From Spiroplasma endosymbiont of Asaphidion curtum (GTDB taxonomy: Bacteria; Bacillota_I; Bacilli_A; Mycoplasmatales; Nriv7): 64,000 nt of DNA. Both the position numbers and the translations under genes were made by a program. The notes beneath the pieces are model-generated. The model saw only the letters and a program-made list of their open reading frames with translations. It was not told where the DNA came from and ran no database searches. Position 1 is the stretch's first letter. Each line of letters starts with the position of its first letter. The DNA is taken from assembly GCF_964031085.1 (NCBI RefSeq), contig NZ_OZ035001.1, forward strand, positions 186,001-250,000, in the 5' to 3' direction. Below, piece by piece: positions 1 to 9,044 of the stretch.

Positions 1-69
1 TTAAATTTTTTTATTGCTGAAAAAGAGAACGATAAAAAGGATGTAAGTTTTAATTATTTTAAAAATTAA
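1..69 (+). CDS. plectrovirus small protein, 3' end only
   Basis: This is the last 22 codons of the first gene of plectrovirus copy 1, cut by the window edge. The ending FIAEKENDKKDVSFNYFKN closely matches the ends of the 108-110 aa proteins at 24627-24959, 58318-58644 and 33170-33496. Those full copies open the viral gene cluster. Function is unknown. Confidence 0.75.
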   Translation, partial: LNFFIAEKENDKKDVSFNYFKN

Positions 70-150
70 TTTTAAAGGTGTTTTAAGGTGCCTTAAGAAT
101 AAAGGTAAATAAAAAAACATCTTGGTTGATGTTTATAGTGGCGAAGCGGT

Positions 151-170
151 GCGGAAAGCGTATGCTCCGC
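151..170. other. GC-rich viral hairpin
   Basis: GCGGAAAGCGTATGCTCCGC can fold into a stem (GCGG/CCGC and AGC/GCT) with a GTAT loop. It is strikingly GC-rich for this genome and is repeated exactly at 25046-25065 in virus copy 2, in the same place between the first and second viral genes. It has no T-run, so a terminator is less likely than an origin, packaging or RNA-processing element. That role is inference. Confidence 0.5.
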
Positions 171-260
171 CCGCTAGTTATGGATGAGTTGAGTTATTTA
201 ACTAAGTTATTGCAATTTATTTGATTTGGTGTAGTAAAAAATAGTTTTGGAGTTTTAGAA

Positions 261-470
261 ATGAAAATGTGAGTTAGTGTGGATGAGCCTGGTAAAGATT
301 ATTGTCAAGAGTTTATATATTCTATTAATAAAAAAACTGGATTAGAACAAAAAATTTGAGCGTCTAAATCTGCAGTTGATTCTGTTAGAACTGATTTAGT
401 TGGTGATAATTGACTTTGTGTTGATTTTGTTGAACATAATTGTTTAAAAAAATATGAATTAGAAAATTAA
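261..470 (+). CDS. plectrovirus small protein (69 aa)
   Basis: A 69-aa protein starting MKMWVSVDEPGKDYC and reading through three TGA (Trp) codons. An upstream TTTTGGAG looks like its ribosome binding site. No membrane segment is evident; it is polar with several Trp and Cys residues. The same gene at 25159-25498 in virus copy 2 is split by a MITE. It precedes a run of small membrane proteins in the SpV1-like order. Function is not recognised. Confidence 0.7.
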
Positions 471-483
471 GGAGAAAAGAAAG

Positions 484-696
484 ATGAGTATATTTGGATT
501 AGTATTTTTTACGATTTTAACATTATTACTAGCATATTATATTGCAGTTAATATTTATCGGTTTTTTAAAGATAAAAAGAAATATGGTAGTGAAGCAAAA
601 CAGCTACCAAAAGATTTTACTTATTCACAACGAATATTTATTGCAAAGTTTAAACGAAATTTGTTAGAACAAGATGAAAAAGAAATTAAAAAGTAG
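484..696 (+). CDS. plectrovirus single-pass membrane protein (70 aa)
   Basis: A 70-aa protein with an N-terminal hydrophobic segment (about residues 3-25) followed by a basic, charged tail rich in Lys. The ribosome binding site AAGGAGAAAAG lies just upstream. It is nearly identical to 25529-25741. Position and topology match the 73-aa product of 58647-58868 in virus copy 4. It is probably a small inner-membrane or assembly protein of the plectrovirus; the exact role is unknown. Confidence 0.75.
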   Translation: MSIFGLVFFTILTLLLAYYIAVNIYRFFKDKKKYGSEAKQLPKDFTYSQRIFIAKFKRNLLEQDEKEIKK

Positions 697-705
697 GTTT
701 AGAAA

Positions 706-855
706 ATGTTTAAAAAAATAATTATTGAGTTAATTGAATTAATTTATCCAACTGCCGATTTACCACCTCAAGTTGTATTTTTGTTTTCAATTTTAATAAT
801 TGTAATGCTCTTCTCAGCAATTATTTTTCTACTCTTTTGACCTTTTAAGCGGTAA
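706..855 (+). CDS. plectrovirus tiny membrane protein (49 aa)
   Basis: A 49-aa protein ending FLLFWPFKR, with one TGA-encoded Trp. It has a short amphipathic start and one hydrophobic segment (about residues 24-45) with a basic C-terminus. It is conserved at 25751-25900 and functionally placed like 58886-59029 and 32785-32928. The size suits a minor coat or assembly protein of a filamentous virus, which is inference. Confidence 0.7.
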
Positions 856-860
856 TTATT

Positions 861-1094
861 ATGTTTTTAGTTGTTTGAAAAGATTTAGATTGAGAACAAA
901 TAAAAGTGTATTTTTGGGATTTATTTATTCAAATTACAACTATTCCAGCTCGTATTACTGGTGGTAAAGAAATTGATTTAACCAAAGAACTACTTTGACT
1001 TTTAATAGCAAATATTGCGTTTTGAATGGTATTAGTATTCATCGTCTTATTTATGGTTATTTTATTTTATAAGGTTAAATCATATTTTGTTTAG
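861..1094 (+). CDS. plectrovirus membrane protein upstream of coat gene (77 aa)
   Basis: A 77-aa protein with five TGA (Trp) codons. The N-terminal part is hydrophilic and the C-terminal third is one strong membrane segment. The middle IQITTIPARITGGKEIDL is shared with 59033-59263 in virus copy 4 (IQITTIPAHISGGKEIDL), so the family is conserved across both virus lineages. Its stop overlaps the strong ribosome binding site of the coat gene. Confidence 0.72.
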
Positions 1095-1106
1095 AAAGGG
1101 GGTGAT
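1093..1106 (+). promoter_or_regulatory. near-perfect ribosome binding site of the coat gene
   Basis: AGAAAGGGGGTGAT is an almost complete complement of the 16S 3' end, set 3 bases before the coat ATG. The same string precedes the coat genes at 26152 and 59428. No other gene here has so strong a site, fitting a structural protein needed in thousands of copies. Confidence 0.75.
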
Positions 1107-1109
1107 TAT

Positions 1110-1343
1110 ATGTTCGGAACTTTCTTAGTAGATGCACCAGCTGTTACTGGTGAACAAGCGGTTACTAATTTATGAAAAGCATTAATTAAAGCATTTGGTA
1201 ATATTTGAACTGATATTATTGGTGGTAATATGCCGAATGTCGTTAATTTCTTTGCTACATATTGAGTTTTCTTGCTTGGTGTGATTATTGGTTTATTTTT
1301 AATTGCTTTCAAAATGTTTGAAAAATTAATGCCCGGCAGATAG
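1110..1343 (+). CDS. plectrovirus major coat protein (77 aa)
   Basis: A 77-aa protein MFGTFLVDAPAV...FKMFEKLMPGR with an acidic or polar N-terminal part, one long hydrophobic segment (about residues 47-68) and a basic end. That is the architecture of filamentous-phage major coat proteins, and the sequence resembles coat protein B of Spiroplasma SpV1-type plectroviruses. Homologues are at 26152-26394 and 59428-59673. The ATG at 1110 is fixed by the very strong ribosome binding site. It would insert in the host membrane and coat the single-stranded DNA during extrusion. Confidence 0.85.
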
Positions 1344-1378
1344 ATAGTAATAAAAATAAAGAAAGTGTGATTTAAGTG

Positions 1379-2368
1379 ATGCTATTGTTTAAAAAAATAA
1401 ATTTAAGATTATATGATTTTGTCGCTTTAAATCGCACTTTATTTATTATTGCGTGATTTTATGGTGCGATTTTGCATTATTATAATCCTCAAAGTTGACG
1501 AATATTATTTGATATTATTTATTTATTAATTGCTTTGTATATTCTATATACTAAAATTTCTCATTTCTTTGCTCGTCGTAGTTTTATTAATTTCTTATTA
1601 AATTCACCCTTAAATTTAGTAATTGGTGCCTTAGGAACTGGAAAAACTGCTTTAATGGTTTTAGCTTCTTACTTATTAAGTGGTTGAAAAACGATTTCTA
1701 CTTTTCCGATTACAGATAAACAAATGCTTTCATTAGGGCATATGTCTTTATTAGATTATAATTATCCAATTTTAGATGAAAAACATTTACTGTTATGAGA
1801 TGAAACCAACTTATTTTTAGAAGGAACTGATTATAAAGAAAATGATAGAGTAACCCAAGGTTTACAAGAATATTTCGCTTCGGCTCGCCAATTTACCCAT
1901 ATTGTATTAGCAAGCGGACAACGAGCCGAACATATATGAGTTAAAGTTCGTGATATTGCGAATTCAATAATTGTTGGTATTAGAAAAAAACCAGTTAGTA
2001 TCTTTCGACCCTATTTGCAAGTTATTTATGGTACTTTTAAATCCGTAAGCGAATACGAACAATGACGATTAACTCTAATTAATGCTAAAAATGATAAAAA
2101 AGGTCGCAAAATCAAGTATCGTAGCATTCCGGAATTAGACATTTATTTCTTTAAATTGAAAATTCCGATGTCAATTTTAAACCTTTATGATAATAAATAT
2201 TTATCATTCTTGCGTGAATTAAGTAATCGTGCTTTGAATGATAATTATCAGCATAAATTTTGAAATGATAATGTGATGGATATTGAAGCATTAGAATATT
2301 TAAAAATGGAAAAATTCAGTAAGATACTTACTAAGTTAAAAAATAATCTGAAGAAGAAAAACAAGTAA
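1379..2368 (+). CDS. Zot-like assembly ATPase of plectrovirus (329 aa)
   Basis: A Zot/gpI-type protein that would drive virion extrusion at the membrane. Two hydrophobic segments lie in the first 70 residues, followed by a P-loop GALGTGKT (about residues 83-90) and a Walker B region LLWDETNLFLEG. Six or more TGA codons are read as Trp. GTG at 1376 directly before the ATG is an alternative start; copy 2 has ATG ATG there. Close copies are 26423-27415 and, more diverged, 59698-60696. It lies between coat and small membrane genes, as in SpV1-like viruses. Confidence 0.85.
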
Positions 2369-2380
2369 AGGAGTTTAAAA

Positions 2381-2707
2381 ATGGAAAACTTAGAAAAAAT
2401 GGCTAGTTTGATTGGCGATATGTTTTATAAAGTTTTTGATTTAATTTGAACTTTAACCATTCCTGGAACAGATATTCGCATTATTATTTTTCCGCTAATT
2501 ATGCTTGTGATAAATCTCGTAATTGGTGGCATTTTAGGTATTCATATTGAACGACCAAAAGCTGGTTTTCGTAAAAAATATCAAAAATCAGTTGCTAATT
2601 GAGGAGCTAAGAAAAAATCATCTAGTGGTTCAATTAAGAAGTTTAGTGGTAATAGCCCTAAAAATAGACCATGAGTTAACCAGCACGGACGGCGAATAAA
2701 AAGGTAG
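2381..2707 (+). CDS. plectrovirus membrane protein with basic tail (108 aa)
   Basis: A 108-aa protein starting MENLEKMASLIGDM, with a hydrophobic segment at about residues 34-60 and a strongly basic, Ser/Lys-rich C-terminal tail. The tail would face the cytoplasm and could contact DNA or coat, which is inference. It follows the ATPase gene by 12 bases. Homologues are 27429-27755 and 60710-60994, the latter with a different tail. Function is unknown. Confidence 0.7.
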
Positions 2708-2716
2708 GTTTAGAAA

Positions 2717-2962
2717 ATGTTTAAATTAATAATATTATTTATTCTTGTTGCTGTTTTTTCTATTTTTGCTTTAAACGACTTTTTAGGTTTATGAGCCTAT
2801 GTGCGTGAGGGTTTAGAATATTTTAATAAAGTTCTATCAAATAATATTAAAATTTTAGATTTGTTTAAACCAATGATTAGGTTATTTTCTCAACATCCGA
2901 TTTTCCAAATTTTAGGAACGATTTGCATTTTATCAACAATATATTTAATTTTAAGGAGTTAA
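2717..2962 (+). CDS. plectrovirus double-membrane-segment protein (81 aa)
   Basis: An 81-aa protein with an N-terminal hydrophobic segment, a polar middle and a second C-terminal hydrophobic segment. The motif LDLFKPM(I)R(L)FSQHP is kept in all copies (27765-28010; 60997-61245 has LELFKPMARTFSQHL). It is the last small gene before the adsorption gene. It is likely a minor virion or assembly protein. Confidence 0.7.
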
Positions 2963-2987
2963 ACAATAAAAGAAAGGATAAATAGAT

Positions 2988-4844
2988 ATGTATAAATTTA
3001 TGTCGTGGTTAGTTATTGCTTTTATTGGTTTAGTCCCCCTGGGTGCCTTCTTTGATATAAAACAACCACCAAAAACTAATATGGAACAATCATTTATGAA
3101 ACGAGAAAAACGAGCCAGCAATCCTAGTCAATGTGGTGAAAGTTGCCAATTAAAGTTTGCTAATGTTAAGAATAGTGGTTTAATTTTAATCCCTGAAAAT
3201 TATGATATGCTTGATTTTACGAAAAGTAATATTTTATTACCTAATTTTCCGGCACCACAAAAACAATTTTATGTCTATAATTCAGAATTTACTAATCTTT
3301 ATAACAAAAATGGTGTTTATAAAAAAATAAATGGTTATTGGGTTGATGGTTCTACTTACGATGTCCGTAGTTATTGGCTTGACGAAATTGTTAATGTTAA
3401 AATTTCATTTAAAAAAGTTTCAGGTGTTTATCGTATAATTTCCTTTTTTGCTGAAATGCCCTCTTTACCAGAAAAAGAAAACGAGCAACAATTACCTACC
3501 GAAATAACTAAAAATGATGGTGAATATCAATATAATCAGTTTCAAGATAAACTTGATTATTTAATGATACAACGCCGAGATTTTGATAAATTTAATTATA
3601 GTTATTTATATTGAGTACCTATTTTTAATTTCTTTGATAATAATTTTAAATATATGAATGAAATTTCAATTAAATTAAATGGTTTTAAACAAAATAGTAA
3701 ATTTAATTTAAGTCGCAAAAATTTATATCCGCCCGGTTTCATTGAAGAAGTTATTTTTAGAGAGCTTTCCTTTTCCAGTTTTGGTGATGTTATTACTATA
3801 AAAACTGAGCATGGTAGCATTGTGGGTAATAATGAGTTTTTAGAAAATGGTAAATCACTTTGAAAATCTGGCTCGCGAACAAGTTTTGGAGGAAATTTTA
3901 TTAATACCTTTTTTGGACAAGTTAATTATTATGGTAATACCTTCCATTTTTTACGCTATGATGATAAATTAAAAGTTGATTTTAAAGATTTTATGCTTTA
4001 TTACCAAAAAGATTTAACTATTAGTTTTATTAATGATTTATTTAATAAAATTTATAAAGTTTTAGGTGAGTTTTTTGTACAATTCTTTTATGCCAGTTTT
4101 GATATGGACGCCTCTACTTATGTAGAATTAGATTACAAAGGAACGCAACAAATTCCTAAAAATGTTTTACAAATGGGTTTTTTCTATCGTTCCTTAATTA
4201 CTTTTTATCCCAAACAGTATTTAATTAATTTTAATTCCACAATGCAAAATAGTAAGAATATGATTTTTCGTTCCTATTTTTTTGTTAAAGATAAACAAAT
4301 TGCTAATGGTTTTAACACCGGTAAAAGTTCTTATCAAATAGATTTTAATGTTTTAAAAGCGTATGATAACCAATTATGAAACGCTACTAGTAATAAACTG
4401 CATTTTTACAATGCCAAAGTTGATGTAATGTATGGAATTAATATTTTTACGCTAACTTTTCTACTATATAAAAAGAAAAATGAAAGTACTGAATATCATT
4501 ATTCTTTATACGATTTTAACATTTTGAATTCAACGGCTTTTATTGGCGGTGGAATAAGCGGTAATATGGATGACTTAATTCCGACACCTAACTGTTCTTA
4601 TTGGGGTTTATTTAGTGCGATATCCTGTGGCATTCAGCACGCTTCTGTTAGTGTGTTAAATTGATTGCTTGGTCTTTCAGGGATTAATCTTTTAATTCGC
4701 CCCATTGCGGATATTGCCAAAACAACGATTAATTTTACCAAAACCGCCTTTCCGGTGTTTGAGGTTATTCCGGCGTTTCAAATGTTATTTGAATTTGTAG
4801 TGCCTTTAGCAATCTTACTAATGATATTAAAAAAGTTTTCTTAA
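2988..4844 (+). CDS. plectrovirus adsorption (pIII-like) protein, 618 aa
   Basis: The largest viral gene, intact in this copy and continuous once TGA is read as Trp (four sites). It has a signal-like segment at residues 6-22, a basic motif REKR at 39-42, a Cys-containing region (CGESC), a long extracellular part, and a C-terminal membrane anchor followed by a Lys before the stop. That layout matches the minor adsorption protein of filamentous viruses. The first ~160 residues after the signal are almost duplicated in the lipoprotein at 4901-5311. Homologues in copies 2 and 4 (28393, 61925) are both truncated by an IS. The N-terminal domain differs sharply between copies, whereas DNLDYLMI...DFDKFNYSYLYW is conserved. 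Confidence 0.8.
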
Positions 4845-4900
4845 GTATTTAAAGTATTTTTATATAAAATATAATTCCTTTGAAAGGAGGATTTTTCTTT

Positions 4901-5311
4901 ATGCGAAAATTTTTATCAGCTTTAAATTTAGTTGAGGTAATATTTATCTCTGCGTGTAGTAATAGTAATAATTTTAAAGAATATAATTTGCAGTTTGCTA
5001 GTGTTAAAAATAGTGGTTTAATTTTAATCCCTAAAAATTATGATATGCTTGATTTTACAAAAAGTAATATTTTATTACCTAATTTTCTAGCACTACAAAA
5101 ACAATTTTATGTCTATAATTCAGAATTTACTAATCTTTATAACAAAAATGGTGTTTATAAAAAAATAAATGGTTATTGGGTTGATGATTCTACTTACGAT
5201 GTCAATAGTTATTGGCTTGACGAAATTGTTAATGTTAAAATTTCATTTAAAAAAGTTTCAAGTGTTTATCGTATAGTTTTATTCTCTGCCGAAATGCCTA
5301 ATAAAGATTAG
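4901..5311 (+). CDS. lipoprotein carrying the viral adsorption domain (136 aa)
   Basis: A 136-aa predicted lipoprotein. A short basic N-terminus and hydrophobic core lead to a lipobox ISAC with Cys at residue 19. The mature part is nearly identical to residues ~53-160 of the adsorption protein encoded just upstream, with about 13 substitutions by eye. The ATG at 4901 follows GAAAGGAGG; an in-frame ATG at 4880 lies before that site and is less likely. A TATAAT at 4870-4875 gives it a possible promoter of its own, and a terminator follows. A membrane-anchored, virion-free receptor-binding domain suggests superinfection immunity. No homologue sits in the other copies in this window. Confidence 0.75.
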   Translation: MRKFLSALNLVEVIFISACSNSNNFKEYNLQFASVKNSGLILIPKNYDMLDFTKSNILLPNFLALQKQFYVYNSEFTNLYNKNGVYKKINGYWVDDSTYDVNSYWLDEIVNVKISFKKVSSVYRIVLFSAEMPNKD

Positions 5312-5330
5312 TAATTTAATAATCATTCTT

Positions 5331-5365
5331 GAAAATCGTATTAAAAAATACGATTTTCTTAATTT
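5331..5365 (+). terminator. rho-independent terminator
   Basis: GAAAATCGTA and TACGATTTTC form a perfect 10-bp stem with an 8-base loop, followed by a T-rich stretch. It ends the lipoprotein gene and separates it from the transposase gene. Confidence 0.75.
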
Positions 5366-5378
5366 AAGGAGTTTAAAA

Positions 5379-6461
5379 ATGAAATATATTATTTCTCACG
5401 CTGATTTAGCAGATTTAAAAGCCAAAATCCAAAGTTGATTAAGTGCTAATTGCCGTAATCCTTATTACTATAAAACTAAAAAACGCATTACTGCCTATTT
5501 AAATTTATGTACTTATTTTTATATCGAAGAAACTACTTTAACAAAACTTATTAAAAAATATTTTAAGAATGCAACGAAAACCTTTTATCGCTGGGCGGAA
5601 AAAATTATGACCGCTTATTATTCTGACAATTTAGATTTGTTATTGTTCAAAACCACAAAACCACAAAATCTTAATTATCAATATAGTTTAAATTCTCGTG
5701 AAAAAGTATGTGATTTATATTTTGATTACAAAAATCTTCAAACCGGTGGAATGTGGTCTTTATTTAACAATTTAAAAATCGGTTTTCATGATGTTAAAAA
5801 TTTAGAAGTTCCTAAAAACATCAAAACTTTTTATCGCTGAATTAAATCTGACCCTCGTTGAAAAGAATTAAAACAACAAATCAAACAAACAAAACGCTAT
5901 TTTAAGCGTTATGAAGTCTCAGAGATTGGTCTTTTGCAAATGGATGCTAAAATTATTACCACATCAAATTTTCCGGTTGATAAAAAATATTACATTTATG
6001 ATTTCATTGACGAAATGACACGCATAGTATTTGGGTATGTTTATGATAGTTTAGGAACTAATAATGCAGTTAATGCCGTACAAAGAGCAATGAAAGATTT
6101 TAACGAACTTGGAATAATAGTTAAACGCATTAGAACTGATAATGCTCCTGAATTTACTACTACTAACTGAAGTAATAAAAAATCGTACAAAGTAAAAGAA
6201 AGGCATTTTACAACCTTTCTTTCGAAGAACGGAATTGTCCACGAAACCACACCGATTCGTTCGCCACAGAGTAACGGTAAAATTGAGCGGTTTCATCAAC
6301 ATTATACCAAATTATTTTATTCTAAGGATAAAAAATTAAATCAAAACGAACTTCAACATTATTTAAACAAATATTATTACTTTTATAATTTTGAACGCCC
6401 TCATTCATCATTAAATACTAAAACACCATTTCAAACATTGGAAAAATTTTCAACAAAATAA
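5379..6461 (+). CDS. plectrovirus DDE transposase (360 aa)
   Basis: A 360-aa integrase-core (rve) transposase. Catalytic residues are visible as QMDAK, RTDNAPEF and GKIERFHQHY, with the ERPHSSLNTKTPF ending typical of IS3/IS481-like enzymes. An N-terminal helical DNA-binding part covers about residues 1-180. Known spiroplasma plectroviruses carry a DDE transposase instead of a rolling-circle initiator, which fits this place at the end of copy 1. It shares no close sequence with the IS30-type enzyme elsewhere in the window. All TGA codons read as Trp; it appears intact. Confidence 0.82.
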
Positions 6462-6673
6462 TTTCTAGAAGTTTGAATAATTATTTTTTATATAATTCTC
6501 TTTATTAAATTTTAAAAGATTTATTTTTTGCTCTTACATAGGGAAACGAAAATTAACTTGAACTGCATACGGATTTCTAAATCAACAACTGTTGGTAGTA
6601 AAATACTATACTTAACTATTATTGAACCAGAGAATAATTATTTATATAAATATGATACTATAAACAAAATATA

Positions 6674-7285
6674 TTATGGTCTTACAATTAAACCAGTTTC
6701 AGCATTATCAGAATTTAAATTTCCAATATTAAAAACAGGATAAACTGAATTAAATGAAATTCAAACTCCAACATTTCTTGTCGCAACAATTCCTGATAGT
6801 ACTATTAAATCAATAATTTTTCTTAATACTTGTTTTTCTGATGCTTTAGTTCATAAAGCTCCTGTGGTAAGCCCCACCGTTGTAGCAGTTAAAGTTGACC
6901 ACTGGTAACCTAATTGTGAAAGATAATCTGTCCCCGCCGCACTAACAAGAATTCCTAAAATTATTGCAAATTTATTAATTTTATTTTCAGGAGAATTGGG
7001 GTCATTTTTTCATCAATTTAAAATAGTATTACATGAATTTACACCAATCTTTAATATTCAATTTAAACCATAACTTGAATATCATTGAACATTAATATCA
7101 TTTGATTGAAAAAGTAAATCATCATGACCTTCTATATCAATTACTATTTCATGATTATCTCTTTTACTTCTAATTAATTTTTCTAAATTAATTTCTTCTT
7201 TTTCATGAGGTGCTGTGGCAACGACTATCGGCATTGCCGTTCCAGTAATTGTTACTACACTTAATAAACTTAAAAGTTTCTTCAT
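6674..7285 (-). CDS. exported protein with R-x-K-R motif (203 aa)
   Basis: A 203-aa protein, continuous when TGA is Trp. Its signal segment (MKKLLSLLSVVTITGTAMPI) belongs to a common exported-protein type in Spiroplasma and has no lipobox Cys. RSKR follows at residues 39-42, as in the viral adsorption proteins. The second half has two or three moderately hydrophobic stretches, suggesting membrane association. It lies 36 bases downstream of the similar exported gene 7322-7846, probably one transcript. Function is unknown. The 212 bases between it and the transposase show no convincing gene. Confidence 0.7.
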
Positions 7286-7321
7286 AACTTTATATTTCCT
7301 TTCTTTATAATATTTTGAAAA

Positions 7322-7846
7322 TTAATTATCTAAAAAAACACCATAATCACCTTTTTCTCAGCTCTCAGCTCTATTAGTAATTATTTTTATTCCTCTATTA
7401 TTATCTTCTTTTTTATTATATAAATTTAAAATTTCTTCATAATGATTACTTATAACATGTACAGAATGTCAAATGTCTTCATTACTAATATATCATTGAC
7501 CGTCTCCTGCGTTTTCTGACCCATTATAAAATGGAAATTCTTTTAAAATTAAATATAAATAATTTTCAAATTCAGTTTTTGTTTTTAAATCATGATTAAA
7601 TGAAATTTGATTAAAAGTATCATTACTTATTCTAATTTGTATACCATTATGAGCTAAAAATCTATATCAAATATAAATTTCATTTTTATTATAATGTTCT
7701 CTTTTCTCTCTTTTTAAAGTTGCTAAATCATTTGTTTGTGAATAATTAATTTCGTTTTTTACTGGAGCTGGTGCATTGCCAACAAGTCCTGCCATTCCAC
7801 TTCCAGCTATTGTTATTGTTCCTAAGATTCCTAGTAATTTTTTCAT
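7322..7846 (-). CDS. exported protein with R-x-K-R motif (174 aa)
   Basis: A 174-aa protein with a signal segment (MKKLLGILGTITIAGSGMAG) lacking a Cys lipobox, then KREKR at about residues 45-49, then a soluble, aromatic-rich domain with no membrane segment. It is therefore probably secreted. It sits upstream of a second exported gene on the same strand. The ribosome binding site is AAGGAAA before the ATG. No family recognised. Confidence 0.7.
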
Positions 7847-7868
7847 ATTAATTAATTTCCTTTTCGTG

Positions 7869-7892
7869 AATTTTTATTAATTAATAAAAATT
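7869..7892. repeat. perfect 24-bp AT palindrome in the upstream region
   Basis: AATTTTTATTAA is followed directly by its own complement. It lies about 25 bases upstream of the exported gene at 7322-7846 and could be an operator or a terminator for the opposite strand. The rest of 7893-8032 shows no gene, only AT-rich spacer. Confidence 0.45.
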
Positions 7893-8032
7893 TATTCAAC
7901 AACCAACAGCCTTTCTCCAAAAAATTAATCTGTAATTTCTTTACCTTGGAATTTAATTATAAACTATTTTTAAAATCTTCCTTAAAATTTGTCGTTATTT
8001 ATAAAAATTTTAAATAAAAAAATAAATCCATC

Positions 8033-8079
8033 CCTTTTAAAAAAATTTCTTGTTCTTGTCATAAGTCTGTGGTATATTA
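8033..8079 (-). repeat. 47-bp repeat, inverted partner of 12825-12863
   Basis: Read on the minus strand this starts GTAATATACCACAGACTTAT and matches 12825-12863 on the plus strand with a few changes. The two copies face each other across a 4.8-kb block of IS and gene debris, so they may be ends of an older element or scars of a rearrangement. Confidence 0.55.
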
Positions 8080-8081
8080 CA

Positions 8082-8336
8082 GATTACTATCTTTATTTCT
8101 ATTGACTTCTCGAATAATAGTACTAATACTTCGATTAAGATTTTTAGCTATTTCACTAATTTTTACTTTAAACTTCAATTGATTCTCAATATAAATTCTT
8201 TCATATATGCCAAGATGTTTGTAACCCATATAAAAACTCCTTGCTTTGTTTTTTCTAAAATAAACTTAGCATCATGAAATTTTTATATGAGATTTTTTGC
8301 AATTTTATTTACTTGCACTTACAAGTATAATTCAGC
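8082..8336 (-). mobile_element. IS30-type element, 5' end fragment
   Basis: About 255 bp identical to the transposase-start end of the full IS30-type copies, including the terminal sequence GCTGAATTATACTTGTAAGT. The start of the transposase gene (ATG at 8230-8232) is kept but only about 50 codons remain. It joins directly to the truncated methyltransferase gene. Confidence 0.85.
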
Positions 8337-8337
8337 A

Positions 8338-8947
8338 AATGTTAAAAATTTAGTTAATCATAATAATAAAAAAACTTTTAAATTCATTATTAAAACATTA
8401 GAAGATTTAAATTATAAAGTTTTTTATAAGGTAATTAATTCTTGTGATTTTGGTTTAGCACAGTCAAGGAATCGGGTTTATATTATTGCTTTGCATAAAG
8501 AAAAATTAAAAAATTGCGAATTTATTTTTCCTACTGGTTTTAATTCCAAAATAGTAGTTAAAGATATTTTAGAAAATCATAATATTAATAAATATATTAT
8601 TGATAGTAAAGAATTTACTATTGATATCAATAAAGTTAATAAAAATATGATTCATAAAACTTCTTTTAGAGTAGGAGCATTTAAAAAAGGTGGTCAAGGA
8701 GAACAAATTTATAGTATTTATGGTAAAGCAATTCCGCTCTTGGCTGAGGGCGGCGGAATTGCTGCAAAAACTGGTGCTTATTATGTTAATGGTAATATTA
8801 GAAAACTTTCGCCAATTGAATGTGCTAGGTTACAAGGCTTTCCAACAACATTTAAAATTATTCATTCTGATAAAAGCTTGAAAACAATTTGGTAATAGTG
8901 TTTCTATTAATGTTTTGCAGTATATTTTAATGGCTTATTGTTGATAA
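8338..8947 (+). pseudogene. cytosine-5 DNA methyltransferase, truncated and frameshifted
   Basis: The 5' part is lost at the IS30 boundary. What remains begins inside conserved motif VI (NVKNL, of ENV) and continues with motif VIII (FGLAQSRNRVYII), motif IX (RKLSPIECARLQGFP) and motif X (QFGNSVSINVLQY). One extra A in the run at 8872-8875 shifts the frame just before motif X; restoring it gives DKAWKQFGNSV with TGA as Trp. Without motifs I and IV it cannot be active. M.SssI, a CpG methylase, comes from this genus, so it may be a relative, but the recognition domain is too short to tell. Confidence 0.8.
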
Positions 8948-8957
8948 CAATAATTTA

Positions 8958-9044
8958 ATGGTTTTATATCGTCATACTAATACAACTAACAAGATTGTTT
9001 TAGTACAAAAAGGTTCAGAAATAGCTAAAAGTGGTTTTAAAAAT
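8958..9044 (+). pseudogene. start of an unrecognised gene, broken by two IS elements
   Basis: An open frame MVLYRHTNTTNKIVLVQKGS begins 10 bases after the methyltransferase remnant and is cut by the ISL2-type copy at 9045. Joined across that element without the duplicated AAT, the frame continues with NEKILIA to 10146, where an IS30 copy breaks it again. It could be part of a modification system next to the methylase, but nothing diagnostic is left. Confidence 0.45.

Noticed and set aside
3602-3820. Antisense frame inside the adsorption gene, and others like it in viral genes
   Set aside because: The sense gene is continuous with TGA as Trp and accounts for the sequence.
2988-4844. Mixed TGG and TGA use for Trp in the viral adsorption gene as a sign of foreign origin
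   Set aside because: Some chromosomal genes here, such as truA, also use TGG, so the contrast is not clear enough without full codon counts.
6528-6743. 71-aa plus-strand frame starting with TTG
   Set aside because: No ribosome binding site, overlaps antisense with the end of the exported-protein gene, and shows no recognisable domain.
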